This document shows, piece by piece, positions 27,601 through 35,304 of a stretch of DNA of 64,000 nucleotides. The position numbers and the translations under genes were made by a program. Numbering within the stretch: position 1 is the first letter of the stretch; each line of letters begins with the position of its first letter. Under the pieces are notes generated by a model. It had not been told where the DNA came from. It did no database searches and saw only the letters and a list, made by a program, of their open reading frames with translations. Origin of the DNA: SUG2458 sp963651465 (GTDB taxonomy: Bacteria; Bacillota_I; Bacilli_A; RFN20; CAG-826); the NCBI GenBank assembly GCA_963651465.1, contig CAVJPS010000018.1, positions 1-64,000 on the forward strand, written 5' to 3'.

Positions 27601-30014
27601 AGAATAAAATTATCCTTTTTTATATTTGTAATTACCAAGTTATTATCTTTTAAAAATCTAATTAAGGATACTAACTCTTTGGTATGACCACCACTATATT
27701 TATTAATTTCACCACATTGTTTATATTTAATTGCGGTGTAACCAAATAAATCAATAAATTCAATTTTTCCAAGTTGATTGCATTTAGCAAAATCTCTAGA
27801 ATGTTTTCTTAAAGAAGTTAAGTTCTCATCTTTATAAAAGATTTTATAAATAAAGTCGTTATTATCTTTTAGGACAACCCCTTCTAATCCTGATCCTAAC
27901 ATTTTATTATCATTACCAAATTTACTAACTATTTTATTTACTTCATCAGTTAATAGATATTTTGATGTAATATTCTTAATTACATCATAAGCAGATCTAA
28001 CAGTAGGCTCATATAAATAATATTTTGCTCTAGATATAAATCTATTTATAAATTCTTCATTTAAGCCTTTATATGAATCTTCGTTAATAATATGTAGTAA
28101 ACCTAAGATTCTATAAAATGAATTAACAATTCTAATCAAACGAGATTCATATTGATATTTAAATTCATTATAAAAATCCCCTCTATTGTTTTTCTTTAAC
28201 TCAACCGTTTTAGTAAATGATGAACCCAATAAATCTTTTAATAATTTATCAGCTTCTTTATCCAAATCAAAAGATGTTGGAAGTTTAGAATGTAATGTAG
28301 CAAATGATGAACCTATAATTTTAAAATTGGCATCTTTTGCTTGTTCAACCCAAAAATAATCACTTCTTCTTGCGATTTTATTTGCAAATATAGGTGAAAT
28401 ATTTGGTATATCCAATACTTTCTTATTATAGATAATGGTGTTTCCACCTCTGCAATATGGTTCATATTCAGTTAAATTTTTAATAAAAAGTTTTCTTGAA
28501 GTGGCTTTACCAGAAAATATTTCATCCAAAGAATTTGTTTCAATGAATAATGGAGTTTCAAGACCAATATGATTATTTGATAAATCATAATAATAATCTC
28601 TATTTTCATATATATCAGTTCTATATAATCCTGCTTTATTAATTTTGTTTTTATAAACATAATCAAGTAACGAAGTTCTTATTGTTGATAATGTTGGAAG
28701 TGGTGCATCTTCTGAGTAAGAACCAATTACAACATCAGCTTTACCTTGATATTTTGCCAATATCTCACTAACTGGCAAATCCTTTTTTACAAATTCACCA
28801 TTGTCTCTAGTAAGATATTTTAATTCCATATCGTCATCAAGAATCCATAATACGTCTTCATCAGTACTATTTAATTTAAGTATTTCATGTAAAATTGTTC
28901 GGGATACAGCAATATCTTTAATTTGACCGTTTTTATATAATGCATCTTTAGCAAAGGATAAACTATCTAAATTCGTTCCTATTTCTTTTGCTTGATTTAA
29001 ATCGTAAATTTTAGCATTTAATAGTTTTGCTTTTTCTATATAAGTTTTTGATGGTTCTTCAATATTGCATAATACAACTACCGATTTTCTTATATCTTTT
29101 AAATTAATTAATGAATCAAATAATCTAACTCCAAGTTTATCATTTGATGTAATAAAACCAAAGATAACATGACCATTAAATTTATCATTATTCCATTTGA
29201 TGTTTTCAGTTAAAGATTCTTTAGCTAAGTTTTCTTCGATTATATTTTCATTAATATTGGTTAAAATTTTGGCTCTATCAAAGAACTTGCATTTTAACTC
29301 ATTATCCATCAAACCATAATATTTGGAATAGAAATAAGATAAGCTTTTTAATTTACCATCTTTATTATTAGTAAGTCTTTGTCTATCATTATGAGCATCA
29401 ACATCAACTAGATATTCGTTTATTATTTCATAAGTAGGATTTAACATTAATATTCTAGTAAAGAAATCTCTATCAGTAGTTGAATTCAAGGCTTCATCAA
29501 AACAACCAGCTTTTAAAATGGTACTTAATTTAACAAATGTATTCGATCCTTGAACGTGTGGGTTTTTAGATAAAAACGAAGTCATATCAAAAGATTGTGG
29601 AATGCTTAACTGAAGTACTTTATCATCGGTATAATAGTTTAATCCTGTAACAACAAAATCTGGATTTGAAGCTAGTACTTTTTTACATTTTTCAATATAA
29701 GTTAATTTCCACAAGTCATCATCGTCTAAAAATGCAATATATATATTATTAGGATTTTCTTTTAAAATTATTATGTATTTTAAAACTATATAATCTAATG
29801 CAGTGTTTAAATTGCCCGCATAATTTCTTGTATATTTATTCTTTAAAAAACTGCATTTATCCTTACATAGAATCTCATCTTTGATAAATGTCTCTTCGTC
29901 AGAATCTGATACAACAATTAATTCATCTAATTTTTTTTGATTTAATGCTGATGATATGGCTTTTTTTAATAGATAATTTCTATTTTTAGTTGCAATAACA
30001 CCTATTATTTTCAT
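24693..30014 (-). CDS. Giant multidomain protein: four glycosyltransferase-like domains, kinase-like domain, methyltransferase, SLOG domain
   Basis: 1773 residues in one uninterrupted frame; ATG 30014 follows AAGGGGTGAT. Domains: GT2 at 1-240 (GVIATKNR start, FLDDDDLW 95-102); a second GT-A-like unit about 280-620 (WILDDDMEL 390-398); a kinase-like domain about 700-850 (LGSGLEGVVLK, Lys724, ITNIKKDN at 795-802, IDYG at 813-816); a Rossmann methyltransferase about 890-1060 (ILDYGAGKCKI 899-909); a third GT-like unit about 1090-1330 (DID 1202-1204); a fourth GT2 about 1345-1560 (VDGDDCLL 1441-1448); and a TIGR00725-type SLOG domain 1588-1773 (GGLGGIMEAVLKGA, GGGAGTLAE). No signal peptide or membrane helix is evident, so it is cytosolic. 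It likely assembles a glycosylated product with the adjacent dehydrogenase. The product is unknown, and the fusion is unlike anything I recognise. Confidence 0.8.
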   Translation of the reverse strand: MKIIGVIATKNRNYLLKKAISSALNQKKLDELIVVSDSDEETFIKDEILCKDKCSFLKNKYTRNYAGNLNTALDYIVLKYIIILKENPNNIYIAFLDDDDLWKLTYIEKCKKVLASNPDFVVTGLNYYTDDKVLQLSIPQSFDMTSFLSKNPHVQGSNTFVKLSTILKAGCFDEALNSTTDRDFFTRILMLNPTYEIINEYLVDVDAHNDRQRLTNNKDGKLKSLSYFYSKYYGLMDNELKCKFFDRAKILTNINENIIEENLAKESLTENIKWNNDKFNGHVIFGFITSNDKLGVRLFDSLINLKDIRKSVVVLCNIEEPSKTYIEKAKLLNAKIYDLNQAKEIGTNLDSLSFAKDALYKNGQIKDIAVSRTILHEILKLNSTDEDVLWILDDDMELKYLTRDNGEFVKKDLPVSEILAKYQGKADVVIGSYSEDAPLPTLSTIRTSLLDYVYKNKINKAGLYRTDIYENRDYYYDLSNNHIGLETPLFIETNSLDEIFSGKATSRKLFIKNLTEYEPYCRGGNTIIYNKKVLDIPNISPIFANKIARRSDYFWVEQAKDANFKIIGSSFATLHSKLPTSFDLDKEADKLLKDLLGSSFTKTVELKKNNRGDFYNEFKYQYESRLIRIVNSFYRILGLLHIINEDSYKGLNEEFINRFISRAKYYLYEPTVRSAYDVIKNITSKYLLTDEVNKIVSKFGNDNKMLGSGLEGVVLKDNNDFIYKIFYKDENLTSLRKHSRDFAKCNQLGKIEFIDLFGYTAIKYKQCGEINKYSGGHTKELVSLIRFLKDNNLVITNIKKDNFILLNGKLKYIDYGKSFVEYSIDKYNRMVKRTFEMLKYSNLSLNEFTELIEKDYMNCDKEILFGMDNFEKLLNKREKEAIHDHIIIDKIKEYKPKTILDYGAGKCKITNSLANDFKCYVFDIDLKTLNERASKDVIKIENINDFNKKVDLVISNLVLCNVTEEWDNKILNNISNILRKNRHAIISVCNPFFDSVDNTELRTKGYKGDYSQNNFYTKEGLYGPKDDYHRPFSYYENLFKRNGFEIKEIIESDGVNVDTLNPISEHLIFDVINVNNIILDDCSLMIKTCPMDYEIVIPCINQIVNNLENGFKFKEIIVSVDLSKVERVRRYSKDDEKILLERLNYLKSNGTIDRLVTTLNHESYIKWFGMDSKYSHSENGQQILATLNGFDNVKTRYVFQTDIDILYKVKNGKFIESFNEFINSNAITATLGICRNKSIESTYGKRVEVRNCFIDLEKLNSKLPLNNYLNAEGKFSLPWHRALDNILLKQESIRFGDKDIFFVHLPNDMKNNNFISAYLLGNIPLEQVNNVDAINIIKEWYPKTNRSIAIFSRGKNVGVEKLKRLIESLKKQDDQCFDFVYFDDASDLKEQEYLYSLSKYDSWCKTHMILIQNTHSVDSLANFDKAMKYIITNPDTIVVNVDGDDCLLRNDAISIIRNAYKNGADMTSGGCFRIDKPNRRYSIESFKNSWLRNGDNIWLHPKTFKRYLVDYIGDFLIDNGKYVDAHTDYAILLPIVDASKHPLEIKEQIYYFEPSKENVNELNQYNIKHKKETIDKLFKKAQRRFMKPIISVIGDAVVDKEDEEYKLGIEIGKALVDAGYRVKTGGLGGIMEAVLKGAKSSSKYEFGDTIAILPGNDTEEANEYADIKVATGLDNMRAKQVVDAYAVIAIGGGAGTLAEIATAWSIYKLIIAWNKKGWSSKLAETKVDERIRYKEIEDDRVYGFDSSSEALNILNKLGNKYQKEYHGIKWRKK

Positions 30015-30033
30015 TTGTAAATCACCCCTTGAT

Positions 30034-30063
30034 AAAAAAGACCAGATATCCTTATATCCGGTT
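30034..30063 (-). terminator. Terminator-like attenuator hairpin in the leader of the giant gene
   Basis: On the minus strand an ACCGGATA / TATCTGGT stem with one mismatch is followed by CTTTTTT, only 20 nt before the ATG and about 90 nt after the predicted transcription start. Placement between promoter and gene marks it as a conditional terminator. Confidence 0.6.
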
Positions 30064-30110
30064 TTAATTATCGGTAGATAATATAAAATTGATATAGGGA
30101 ACCATAAGGC

Positions 30111-30142
30111 GACTAATTAGATTTATTCAATCTATTTTAGTC
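30111..30142 (-). promoter_or_regulatory. Upstream leader hairpin of the giant gene
   Basis: GACTAA-TTAGATT and AATCTA-TTTTAGTC form a stem of about 12-13 bp around a 5-nt loop, transcribed before the attenuator. It may be part of the sensor or antiterminator structure. I match it to no known riboswitch class. Confidence 0.45.
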
Positions 30143-30162
30143 ATTAACTCTTTATCACAACA

Positions 30163-30191
30163 ATTATATATTTTTTTTAAAACGACGTCAA
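30163..30191 (-). promoter_or_regulatory. Consensus sigma-A promoter of the giant gene
   Basis: TTGACG (30186-30191) and TATAAT (30163-30168) on the minus strand with exactly 17 bp between. Transcription should start near 30155, giving a leader of about 140 nt. The region from 30192 to 30310 is AT-rich and should hold the divergent promoter of the GT2 gene. Confidence 0.8.
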
Positions 30192-30310
30192 TTCTTCAAA
30201 TATTAATAGTATTTTTTTAATAGATAGAATTATATCTTTGTTTTTTTATCTCTTTTATTTACTTTTATTACATCACGCATTAAGTTATAGTAATAGTATG
30301 AGGTAATATA

Positions 30311-31273
30311 ATGGAACAAAGAAGATTAATTAGTGTACTTGTGCCTATGTACAATGTTGAAAAATATATAGGACGTTGTATTGAAAGTATTCAAAAACAA
30401 ACATATAGTAATTTGGAAATTGTATTAGTGGATGATGGTTCTACTGATAATACATATAATATTGTAAGTGAATACGCAAAAAGTGATTCACGTATTAAAT
30501 TAATAAAAAAAGAAAATGAGAAAAATGTTGCTAAGACACGTAATTTCTTATTAGATCACATTAATGGGGTATTTTTTACATTTGTTGATAGTGATGATTA
30601 TTTAGAACCACGTTTTATTGAAGAACTATATCATTATATTCATAAGAAACACGCAGCTGTATCTGCGTGTACATACAGATTACAAGTTGTAAAATCTTTT
30701 ATTCCTAAAAAGAAACATATAAAAATAATTGATGAAGATGGAATATCAGGATTAGAAAGTATTATTACTGATCATTTTCCTTCTAGTTTTATGTTATGGA
30801 ATAAACTTTATCGTACTTCATTAATAAAAGATAATAACATTAAATTTAATGAAGATTGTAAGTACGGAGAAGATTTTAGTTTTATTATATATGTTTATTC
30901 ATATGCTAGAAAAATAGTTTCTTTTAATGAACCTTTATATCATTATATGATAAGACCTGGAAGTGAAATGAGAGCAAAGTTTGGAGAGAAACATCTTTCT
31001 TTTATTAGATTTTTAGAAGATAGAGCTCTTAATGAAGAACGTAGCAATGTTAAAGATATATGCAAGATTTGGTTACCAATTTCTGCAGCATCATTTATCT
31101 TTATGGCAGTAAGAAACAATAGTGTTAAAGAACACAGTGAGGATATTGAATATTTAAAGAAAATGGTTGTTGAATATAAAGATTATGTCTTTAATTCTCA
31201 TCATGTAGATAAGAAATATAAGCTATTTTTACGAATTGTTTTATCCTTTTTAAAAGAAAAAAATAAAAAATAA
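30311..31273 (+). CDS. Family 2 glycosyltransferase
   Basis: 320 residues. The GT2 fold is clear: ISVLVPMYNVEKYIGRCIES at the N-terminus, VLVDDGSTDNT (nucleotide-binding aspartates), FTFVDSDDYLEP (metal-binding DxD-type motif) and MLWNKLYRTSLI with a following EDFSF motif. It transfers a sugar from a nucleotide donor to a cell-envelope or capsule acceptor; no donor specificity can be read. GAGGT precedes the ATG. It is divergent from the giant GT-containing gene across a 296-bp gap, which hints at a shared glycan function. Confidence 0.88.
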   Translation: MEQRRLISVLVPMYNVEKYIGRCIESIQKQTYSNLEIVLVDDGSTDNTYNIVSEYAKSDSRIKLIKKENEKNVAKTRNFLLDHINGVFFTFVDSDDYLEPRFIEELYHYIHKKHAAVSACTYRLQVVKSFIPKKKHIKIIDEDGISGLESIITDHFPSSFMLWNKLYRTSLIKDNNIKFNEDCKYGEDFSFIIYVYSYARKIVSFNEPLYHYMIRPGSEMRAKFGEKHLSFIRFLEDRALNEERSNVKDICKIWLPISAASFIFMAVRNNSVKEHSEDIEYLKKMVVEYKDYVFNSHHVDKKYKLFLRIVLSFLKEKNKK

Positions 31274-31327
31274 TAAAATTACCTAATTATTACCAATCTA
31301 TAATTTAGTATTGAATTATCTAGTTAA

Positions 31328-31370
31328 GTTGACTTTTCTACTTGGTTTATGTCAACTCTTATGCTAGAAT
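31328..31370 (+). promoter_or_regulatory. Promoter and inverted repeat upstream of the DUF1836 gene
   Basis: TTGGTT (31342-31347) and TAGAAT (31365-31370) are 17 bp apart. AGTTGAC (31327-31333) and GTCAACT (31351-31357) form a 7-bp inverted repeat around the -35 box, suggesting an operator, possibly for the DUF1836 protein itself. Confidence 0.45.
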
Positions 31371-31398
31371 AAATAGTTCCAGGAGGTAGGTTGAGTTT

Positions 31399-31983
31399 AT
31401 GGAAAAAGAATTAAAAGATTGGTTAGAGGCTATTAAAAATTATAAAGTAGCTACTTGGTATGAATTACCTGATGTTCCATTTTATATGGATCAATTATTA
31501 ACATATTTAGGTCGTCAATTAAGTTTGTTTGTTGACGAAAACGATAAAGGAATATCTTCGTTTATGATTAATAACTATGTTAAAGGCAAAGTTATTCCTG
31601 CACCAACAAATAAGAAATATGAAAAAGATCAAATTGCTTATTTAATTGGTATTAATTTTTTAAAGAAAGTTGTTTCACTAGAAGATTTAACTAATTTATT
31701 CAAACGTGACCGCGAAGATCACGAAACTGCTGAAGAGTTATTTGCAGCATTTAAAAAACATCAAGAAGCAATAACAAATGAAGCTGTTACAAAGTTAAAT
31801 GGTGAAATTGATGAATGTCTAGGAAAGTTAAAAGATAAATATGGCGAAAACACAGAAGAATATAAAAAAGAAAGTCGTATCCATTTAACTTATATTGCAT
31901 TTAAACAAGCAATTGAAGCTGAAGTAAATAAAATGTTAGCAGATAAGATGTTAGCATTACTTGCTGAAGACGAAAAGAAATAA
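31399..31983 (+). CDS. DUF1836 family putative DNA-binding protein
   Basis: 194 residues. The family pattern is visible: YELPDVPFYMDQLLTYL, then SSFMINNYVKGKVIPAPTNKKYEKDQIAYLIGINFLKKVVSLEDL. The second block reads like a winged or MerR-like helix-turn-helix (MINNYVKG...IP.P..K.Y). DUF1836 proteins are thought to be regulators, but no target is known to me. AGGAGG lies ahead of the ATG. It is monocistronic, bounded by its own promoter with an inverted repeat and by a strong terminator. Confidence 0.8.
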   Translation: MEKELKDWLEAIKNYKVATWYELPDVPFYMDQLLTYLGRQLSLFVDENDKGISSFMINNYVKGKVIPAPTNKKYEKDQIAYLIGINFLKKVVSLEDLTNLFKRDREDHETAEELFAAFKKHQEAITNEAVTKLNGEIDECLGKLKDKYGENTEEYKKESRIHLTYIAFKQAIEAEVNKMLADKMLALLAEDEKK

Positions 31984-31994
31984 GTAAAGTCATT

Positions 31995-32032
31995 GTCTTT
32001 TATGAGATTGATATCTTGTAAAAGACTTTTTT
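31995..32032 (+). terminator. Terminator after the DUF1836 gene
   Basis: 13-bp stem GTCTTTTATGAGA / TCTTGTAAAAGAC with two G-U pairs, 6-nt loop and T run. The left arm is identical to that of the gatB terminator. Confidence 0.9.
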
Positions 32033-32086
32033 ATTTATGTTTGTACATTTGATATAGGATTATAAATAGTACTAAATTTGTTTGAC

Positions 32087-32114
32087 TTTACTATTTCTCT
32101 TTTTGTGGTATGAT
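32087..32114 (+). promoter_or_regulatory. Promoter of the queuosine operon
   Basis: Extended -10 TGGTATGAT (TATGAT at 32109-32114) with TTTACT at 16-bp spacing. Only about 20 nt separate it from the tgt start, so there is no room for a preQ1 riboswitch. Confidence 0.5.
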
Positions 32115-32137
32115 AGAAAAGCAAAAGGAGATTTATT

Positions 32138-33268
32138 ATGGATAACAAAAAGTTTTACTTAGAAATATTACATATAGATAAACAAACAGGTGCAAGATAT
32201 GGCATTTTACATACTCCACATGGCGATGTAGAAGTACCAATGTTTATGCCAGTAGGTACACTTGCAACTGTCAAAGCATTATCTCCTGAAGAAGTTAAAG
32301 AATGTGGTGCTGGAGTAATTCTTGCAAATACATATCACTTATCATTACGACCAGGTGCTGATGTTGTTAAAGCAGCTGGAGGAGTCCAAAAATTCATGAA
32401 TTATGATGGACCTATGCTAACAGATAGTGGAGGTTTCCAAGTATTCTCTTTAGCTGATAACCGTAAAATTACAGAAGAAGGAGTTTATTTTAAAAATCAT
32501 CTTAACGGTGATAAACTTTTCTATTCTCCCGAATCTGTTATTGAATTAGAAGAAAAAATTGGTGCTGATATTATTATGTCTTTTGATGAATGTCCACCAT
32601 ATCCTGTTACTCACCATTATATGGAAGAAAGTGTTGAAAGAACTTTACGTTGGGCAAAAAGAGGAAAAGACGCTCATAAAAGAGAAGATCAAGCTTTATT
32701 TGGAATTTGCCAAGGTGGAGAATTTAAAGATTTACGTAAACACTGTGCAGAGGAATTAGTTAAAATGGATTTCCCTGGATATTCTATTGGTGGAACATCT
32801 ATTGGTGAACCAAAAGATGTTATGTTTGAAATGGTTGATTATACAGTTCCGTATTTACCTAAAGACAAACCACGTTATCTAATGGGCGTTGGTTCTATCG
32901 ATTATATTTTAGAAGGTATTGCAAAAGGTGTTGATATGTTTGACTGTGTCTTACCAACACGTATTGCTCGTCATGGTGCTTTAATGACTTCTAAGGGCCG
33001 TGTTAATATTCGTGACGCTAAGTATGAATATGATTTTACACCTCTTGATGATGAGTGTGATTGTTATACATGTAAAAATTATACCAAAGCATATTTACGT
33101 CACCTTTATAAATGTGATGAAACATTTGGTAAACGTCTTCTTTCAATTCATAATATTAGATTCTTAATTCATATGATGGAAGAAGCACGTATTGCTATTA
33201 AAGAAGACAGATTTGGTGATTTCAAAGATGAATTCATTAAAAAATATGGTGATAAGAGAGGATTTTAA
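32138..33268 (+). CDS. tgt: Queuine/preQ1 tRNA-guanine transglycosylase
   Basis: 376 residues. Tgt swaps guanine 34 of GUN-anticodon tRNAs for preQ1. Catalytic-site motifs LTDSGGFQVFSL and GGEFKDLR are present, with GVGSIDYILEGIAKGVDMFDCVLPTR split by the family pattern. The zinc site CDCYTCKNYTKAYLRHLYKC near the C-terminus matches CxCxxC...H. AAAGGAG precedes the ATG. It leads an operon with queA (2 bp gap) and queH. Confidence 0.96.
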   Translation: MDNKKFYLEILHIDKQTGARYGILHTPHGDVEVPMFMPVGTLATVKALSPEEVKECGAGVILANTYHLSLRPGADVVKAAGGVQKFMNYDGPMLTDSGGFQVFSLADNRKITEEGVYFKNHLNGDKLFYSPESVIELEEKIGADIIMSFDECPPYPVTHHYMEESVERTLRWAKRGKDAHKREDQALFGICQGGEFKDLRKHCAEELVKMDFPGYSIGGTSIGEPKDVMFEMVDYTVPYLPKDKPRYLMGVGSIDYILEGIAKGVDMFDCVLPTRIARHGALMTSKGRVNIRDAKYEYDFTPLDDECDCYTCKNYTKAYLRHLYKCDETFGKRLLSIHNIRFLIHMMEEARIAIKEDRFGDFKDEFIKKYGDKRGF

Positions 33269-33270
33269 TT

Positions 33271-34311
33271 ATGCATAGTATTAATGATTATGATTTTTAT
33301 TTACCTGAAGAATTAATTGCTCAATCACCAGCTGATAAAAGAGATCACTCAAGATTATTAGCAGTTAATATAGCAAATAAAAGCTACGAAGATAAACATT
33401 TCTATGATATTTTAGATTATTTAAAACCCGGAGATGTTTTAGTTCGTAATAATACTAAAGTTATTCCAGCTCGTCTTTTTGGTGTTAAAGAACAAACACT
33501 TGCTCACGTTGAAGTTTTATTATTACGTGAAATCGGAAAAGACGAATGGGAATGCTTGGTTGGAAACGCTAAAGCTATTAAAGTTGGTGCAAGAGTTGAT
33601 TTTGGTGAAGGTAAACTTATTGCAGAATGTACTGAAGTTCTAGATGAAGGTTTACGTCACTTTAAATTTTTATATAAAGGTATTTTTTATGAAATACTTG
33701 ATGAATTAGGTAGAATGCCACTTCCCCCATATATTCACGCACAATTAGGTGATAATTCACGTTATCAAACTGTTTATGCAAAAATTGAAGGTAGTGCTGC
33801 TGCTCCTACAGCTGGTTTCCATTTTACTCCTGAACTTTTTGACGAAATTAAAAAAAGAGGAATTGAAGTAGTTGATGTTACTCTTCATATTGGACTTGGT
33901 ACTTTTAGACCAGTTAAAGTTGAAGATATAGATGATCACGTTATGCATAGCGAATTCTATATGATGTCAAAAGAAACAGCCGATGTATTAAATAAAGCAA
34001 AAAAAGAAGGACGTCGTATTATTGCAATTGGTACAACTTCAACTCGTACTTTAGAAAGCGTTATGCAAAAATATGGTGAATTTAAAGAATGTAGTGGAGA
34101 CACAAATATATTTATTTTTCCAGGATATAAGTTCCTAGCTATTGATGCTTTAATAACTAATTTCCATTTACCTAAATCTACTTTAATAATGCTTGTATCA
34201 GCATTTGCTGGAAGAGAATTCACATTAGAATTTTATAAACATGCAGTTGAAGAACGTTATCGTTTCTTTAGTTTTGGAGATTCAATGATTTTATATGGCA
34301 AACAGGATTAA
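33271..34311 (+). CDS. queA: S-adenosylmethionine:tRNA ribosyltransferase-isomerase QueA
   Basis: 346 residues. It uses the ribosyl part of SAM to convert preQ1-tRNA to epoxyqueuosine-tRNA. The start YDFYLPEELIAQSPADKRDHSRLL and the motifs VRNNTKVIPARLFG, RMPLPPYI, YQTVYA and GSAAAPTAGFHFT (interrupted here to stay short) are typical. It sits between tgt and queH and its end overlaps queH by 17 bp, so all three act in one pathway. Confidence 0.96.
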   Translation: MHSINDYDFYLPEELIAQSPADKRDHSRLLAVNIANKSYEDKHFYDILDYLKPGDVLVRNNTKVIPARLFGVKEQTLAHVEVLLLREIGKDEWECLVGNAKAIKVGARVDFGEGKLIAECTEVLDEGLRHFKFLYKGIFYEILDELGRMPLPPYIHAQLGDNSRYQTVYAKIEGSAAAPTAGFHFTPELFDEIKKRGIEVVDVTLHIGLGTFRPVKVEDIDDHVMHSEFYMMSKETADVLNKAKKEGRRIIAIGTTSTRTLESVMQKYGEFKECSGDTNIFIFPGYKFLAIDALITNFHLPKSTLIMLVSAFAGREFTLEFYKHAVEERYRFFSFGDSMILYGKQD

Positions 34312-34939
34312 TTTTTATAAACGTTCTCTAGAAGAAATTTCTAAATTAAATCCTAATGTAAAGCCAAAACTATTAATGCATGTTTGTTGTGGACCTTGTT
34401 CTTGTTTTCCTTTGACATTTTTGTGTCCACATTTTGATGTTACATTGTTTTTTAATAATTCAAATATTTATCCACATAGTGAATACTCTAGAAGATTAGA
34501 GGAATTAAAAAGACTTTTAAATTCATATAAAAAAGATTTTGGATACGATATTAAAATTATTGTACAAGATTATAAATATGACGATTATATCGTTGATTTG
34601 AAGCCATACGAAGATGATAAAGAAGGCGGACATCGTTGTGTCATTTGTTATGAAAAACGTATGGATGAAGCTTATAAATTTGCATCGCAAAATAACTATG
34701 ATTATTTCTGTACTGTCATGACTATATCTAGACAAAAAAATAGTCAGATTTTAAACGCTATTGGTAAAAAGCTAGAAAAAAAGTATCCTAATACAAAATA
34801 TTTCTATAGTGATTTTAAAAAACAAAGTGGTATTGATAAAGGTCAAGAACTTGCTTCTTTGTATAATTTATATCGTCAAACTTATTGTGGATGTGAATTT
34901 TCAATCAAAAATCAAAGAAAAGATGATTCAAAAGACTAA
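34295..34939 (+). CDS. queH: Epoxyqueuosine reductase QueH
   Basis: 214 residues. QueH makes queuosine from epoxyqueuosine and replaces the cobalamin enzyme QueG in many Firmicutes. Iron-sulfur and metal-ligand cysteines are visible in LMHVCCGPCSC near the N-terminus, HRCVICYEKRMDEAY in the middle and QTYCGCEFS near the end. TVMTISRQKNSQ is also a family motif. It overlaps queA by 17 bp. No queC, queD, queE or queF is in this window, so the cell may take up preQ1. Confidence 0.93.
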   Translation: MANRINFYKRSLEEISKLNPNVKPKLLMHVCCGPCSCFPLTFLCPHFDVTLFFNNSNIYPHSEYSRRLEELKRLLNSYKKDFGYDIKIIVQDYKYDDYIVDLKPYEDDKEGGHRCVICYEKRMDEAYKFASQNNYDYFCTVMTISRQKNSQILNAIGKKLEKKYPNTKYFYSDFKKQSGIDKGQELASLYNLYRQTYCGCEFSIKNQRKDDSKD

Positions 34940-34964
34940 AATGCAATAATTTTGGTCTTTTTTT
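34931..34964 (+). terminator. Terminator of the queuosine operon
   Basis: 12-bp stem AAAGACTAAAAT / ATTTTGGTCTTT, loop GCAATA, then a T run. The left arm contains the queH stop codon. Confidence 0.85.
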
Positions 34965-35143
34965 GTACTTTTTTTGATAATTTTTGAATTAAAAAATGAA
35001 TTTTTACAGAAAAAAATGTATTAAATTATTGAAAGTTTTATAGAAATAAATTGAAATATTTAGTGATGAATAGGGAAAAAACGAAGGTTTATATATAAAA
35101 TATATATATTTTTATTATTTTCTACTATTTTTTAAAAAAAGTA

Positions 35144-35290
35144 GTTGCTTTTTGCGTTGCATTCTAGTATCATTAAAAACGTTGATGCCCGCTATGATGC
35201 ACGAGGTTGGCGATACTCCAACAGGCGTTGTCATGAAATGGAGTCGTGGAATTCGTGCTGAGCGTCGTCACTGCCTGATTTATTTAAACA
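35144..35290 (+). promoter_or_regulatory. Promoter region and structured leader of the S10 operon
   Basis: Between 34965 and 35304 there is no gene. 34965-35143 is very AT-rich with no feature I can name. A likely -10 box TAGTAT lies at 35165-35170. From about 35178 base composition changes sharply to GC-richer sequence able to fold: GTTGG / CCAAC around CGATACT, AACG ... CGTT arms enclosing it, and further GC-rich pairs near 35245-35275. Then come AAGGAGG and the rpsJ ATG. The length and position fit an autoregulatory ribosomal-protein leader; the ligand protein is not known. Confidence 0.5.
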
Positions 35291-35304
35291 AGGAGGAAAA
35301 TTTC

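Noticed and set aside
28472..28666. Small minus-strand frame within the giant gene
   Set aside because: Alternative-frame shadow with no ribosome site.
31984..32137. preQ1 riboswitch before tgt
   Set aside because: After the DUF1836 terminator the promoter lies only about 20 nt from the tgt start, leaving no space for the aptamer.
35152..35304. N-terminal extension of S10 from 35152
   Set aside because: The extra 51 codons have no S10 similarity, look like structured leader RNA, and AAGGAGG sits just before ATG 35305.
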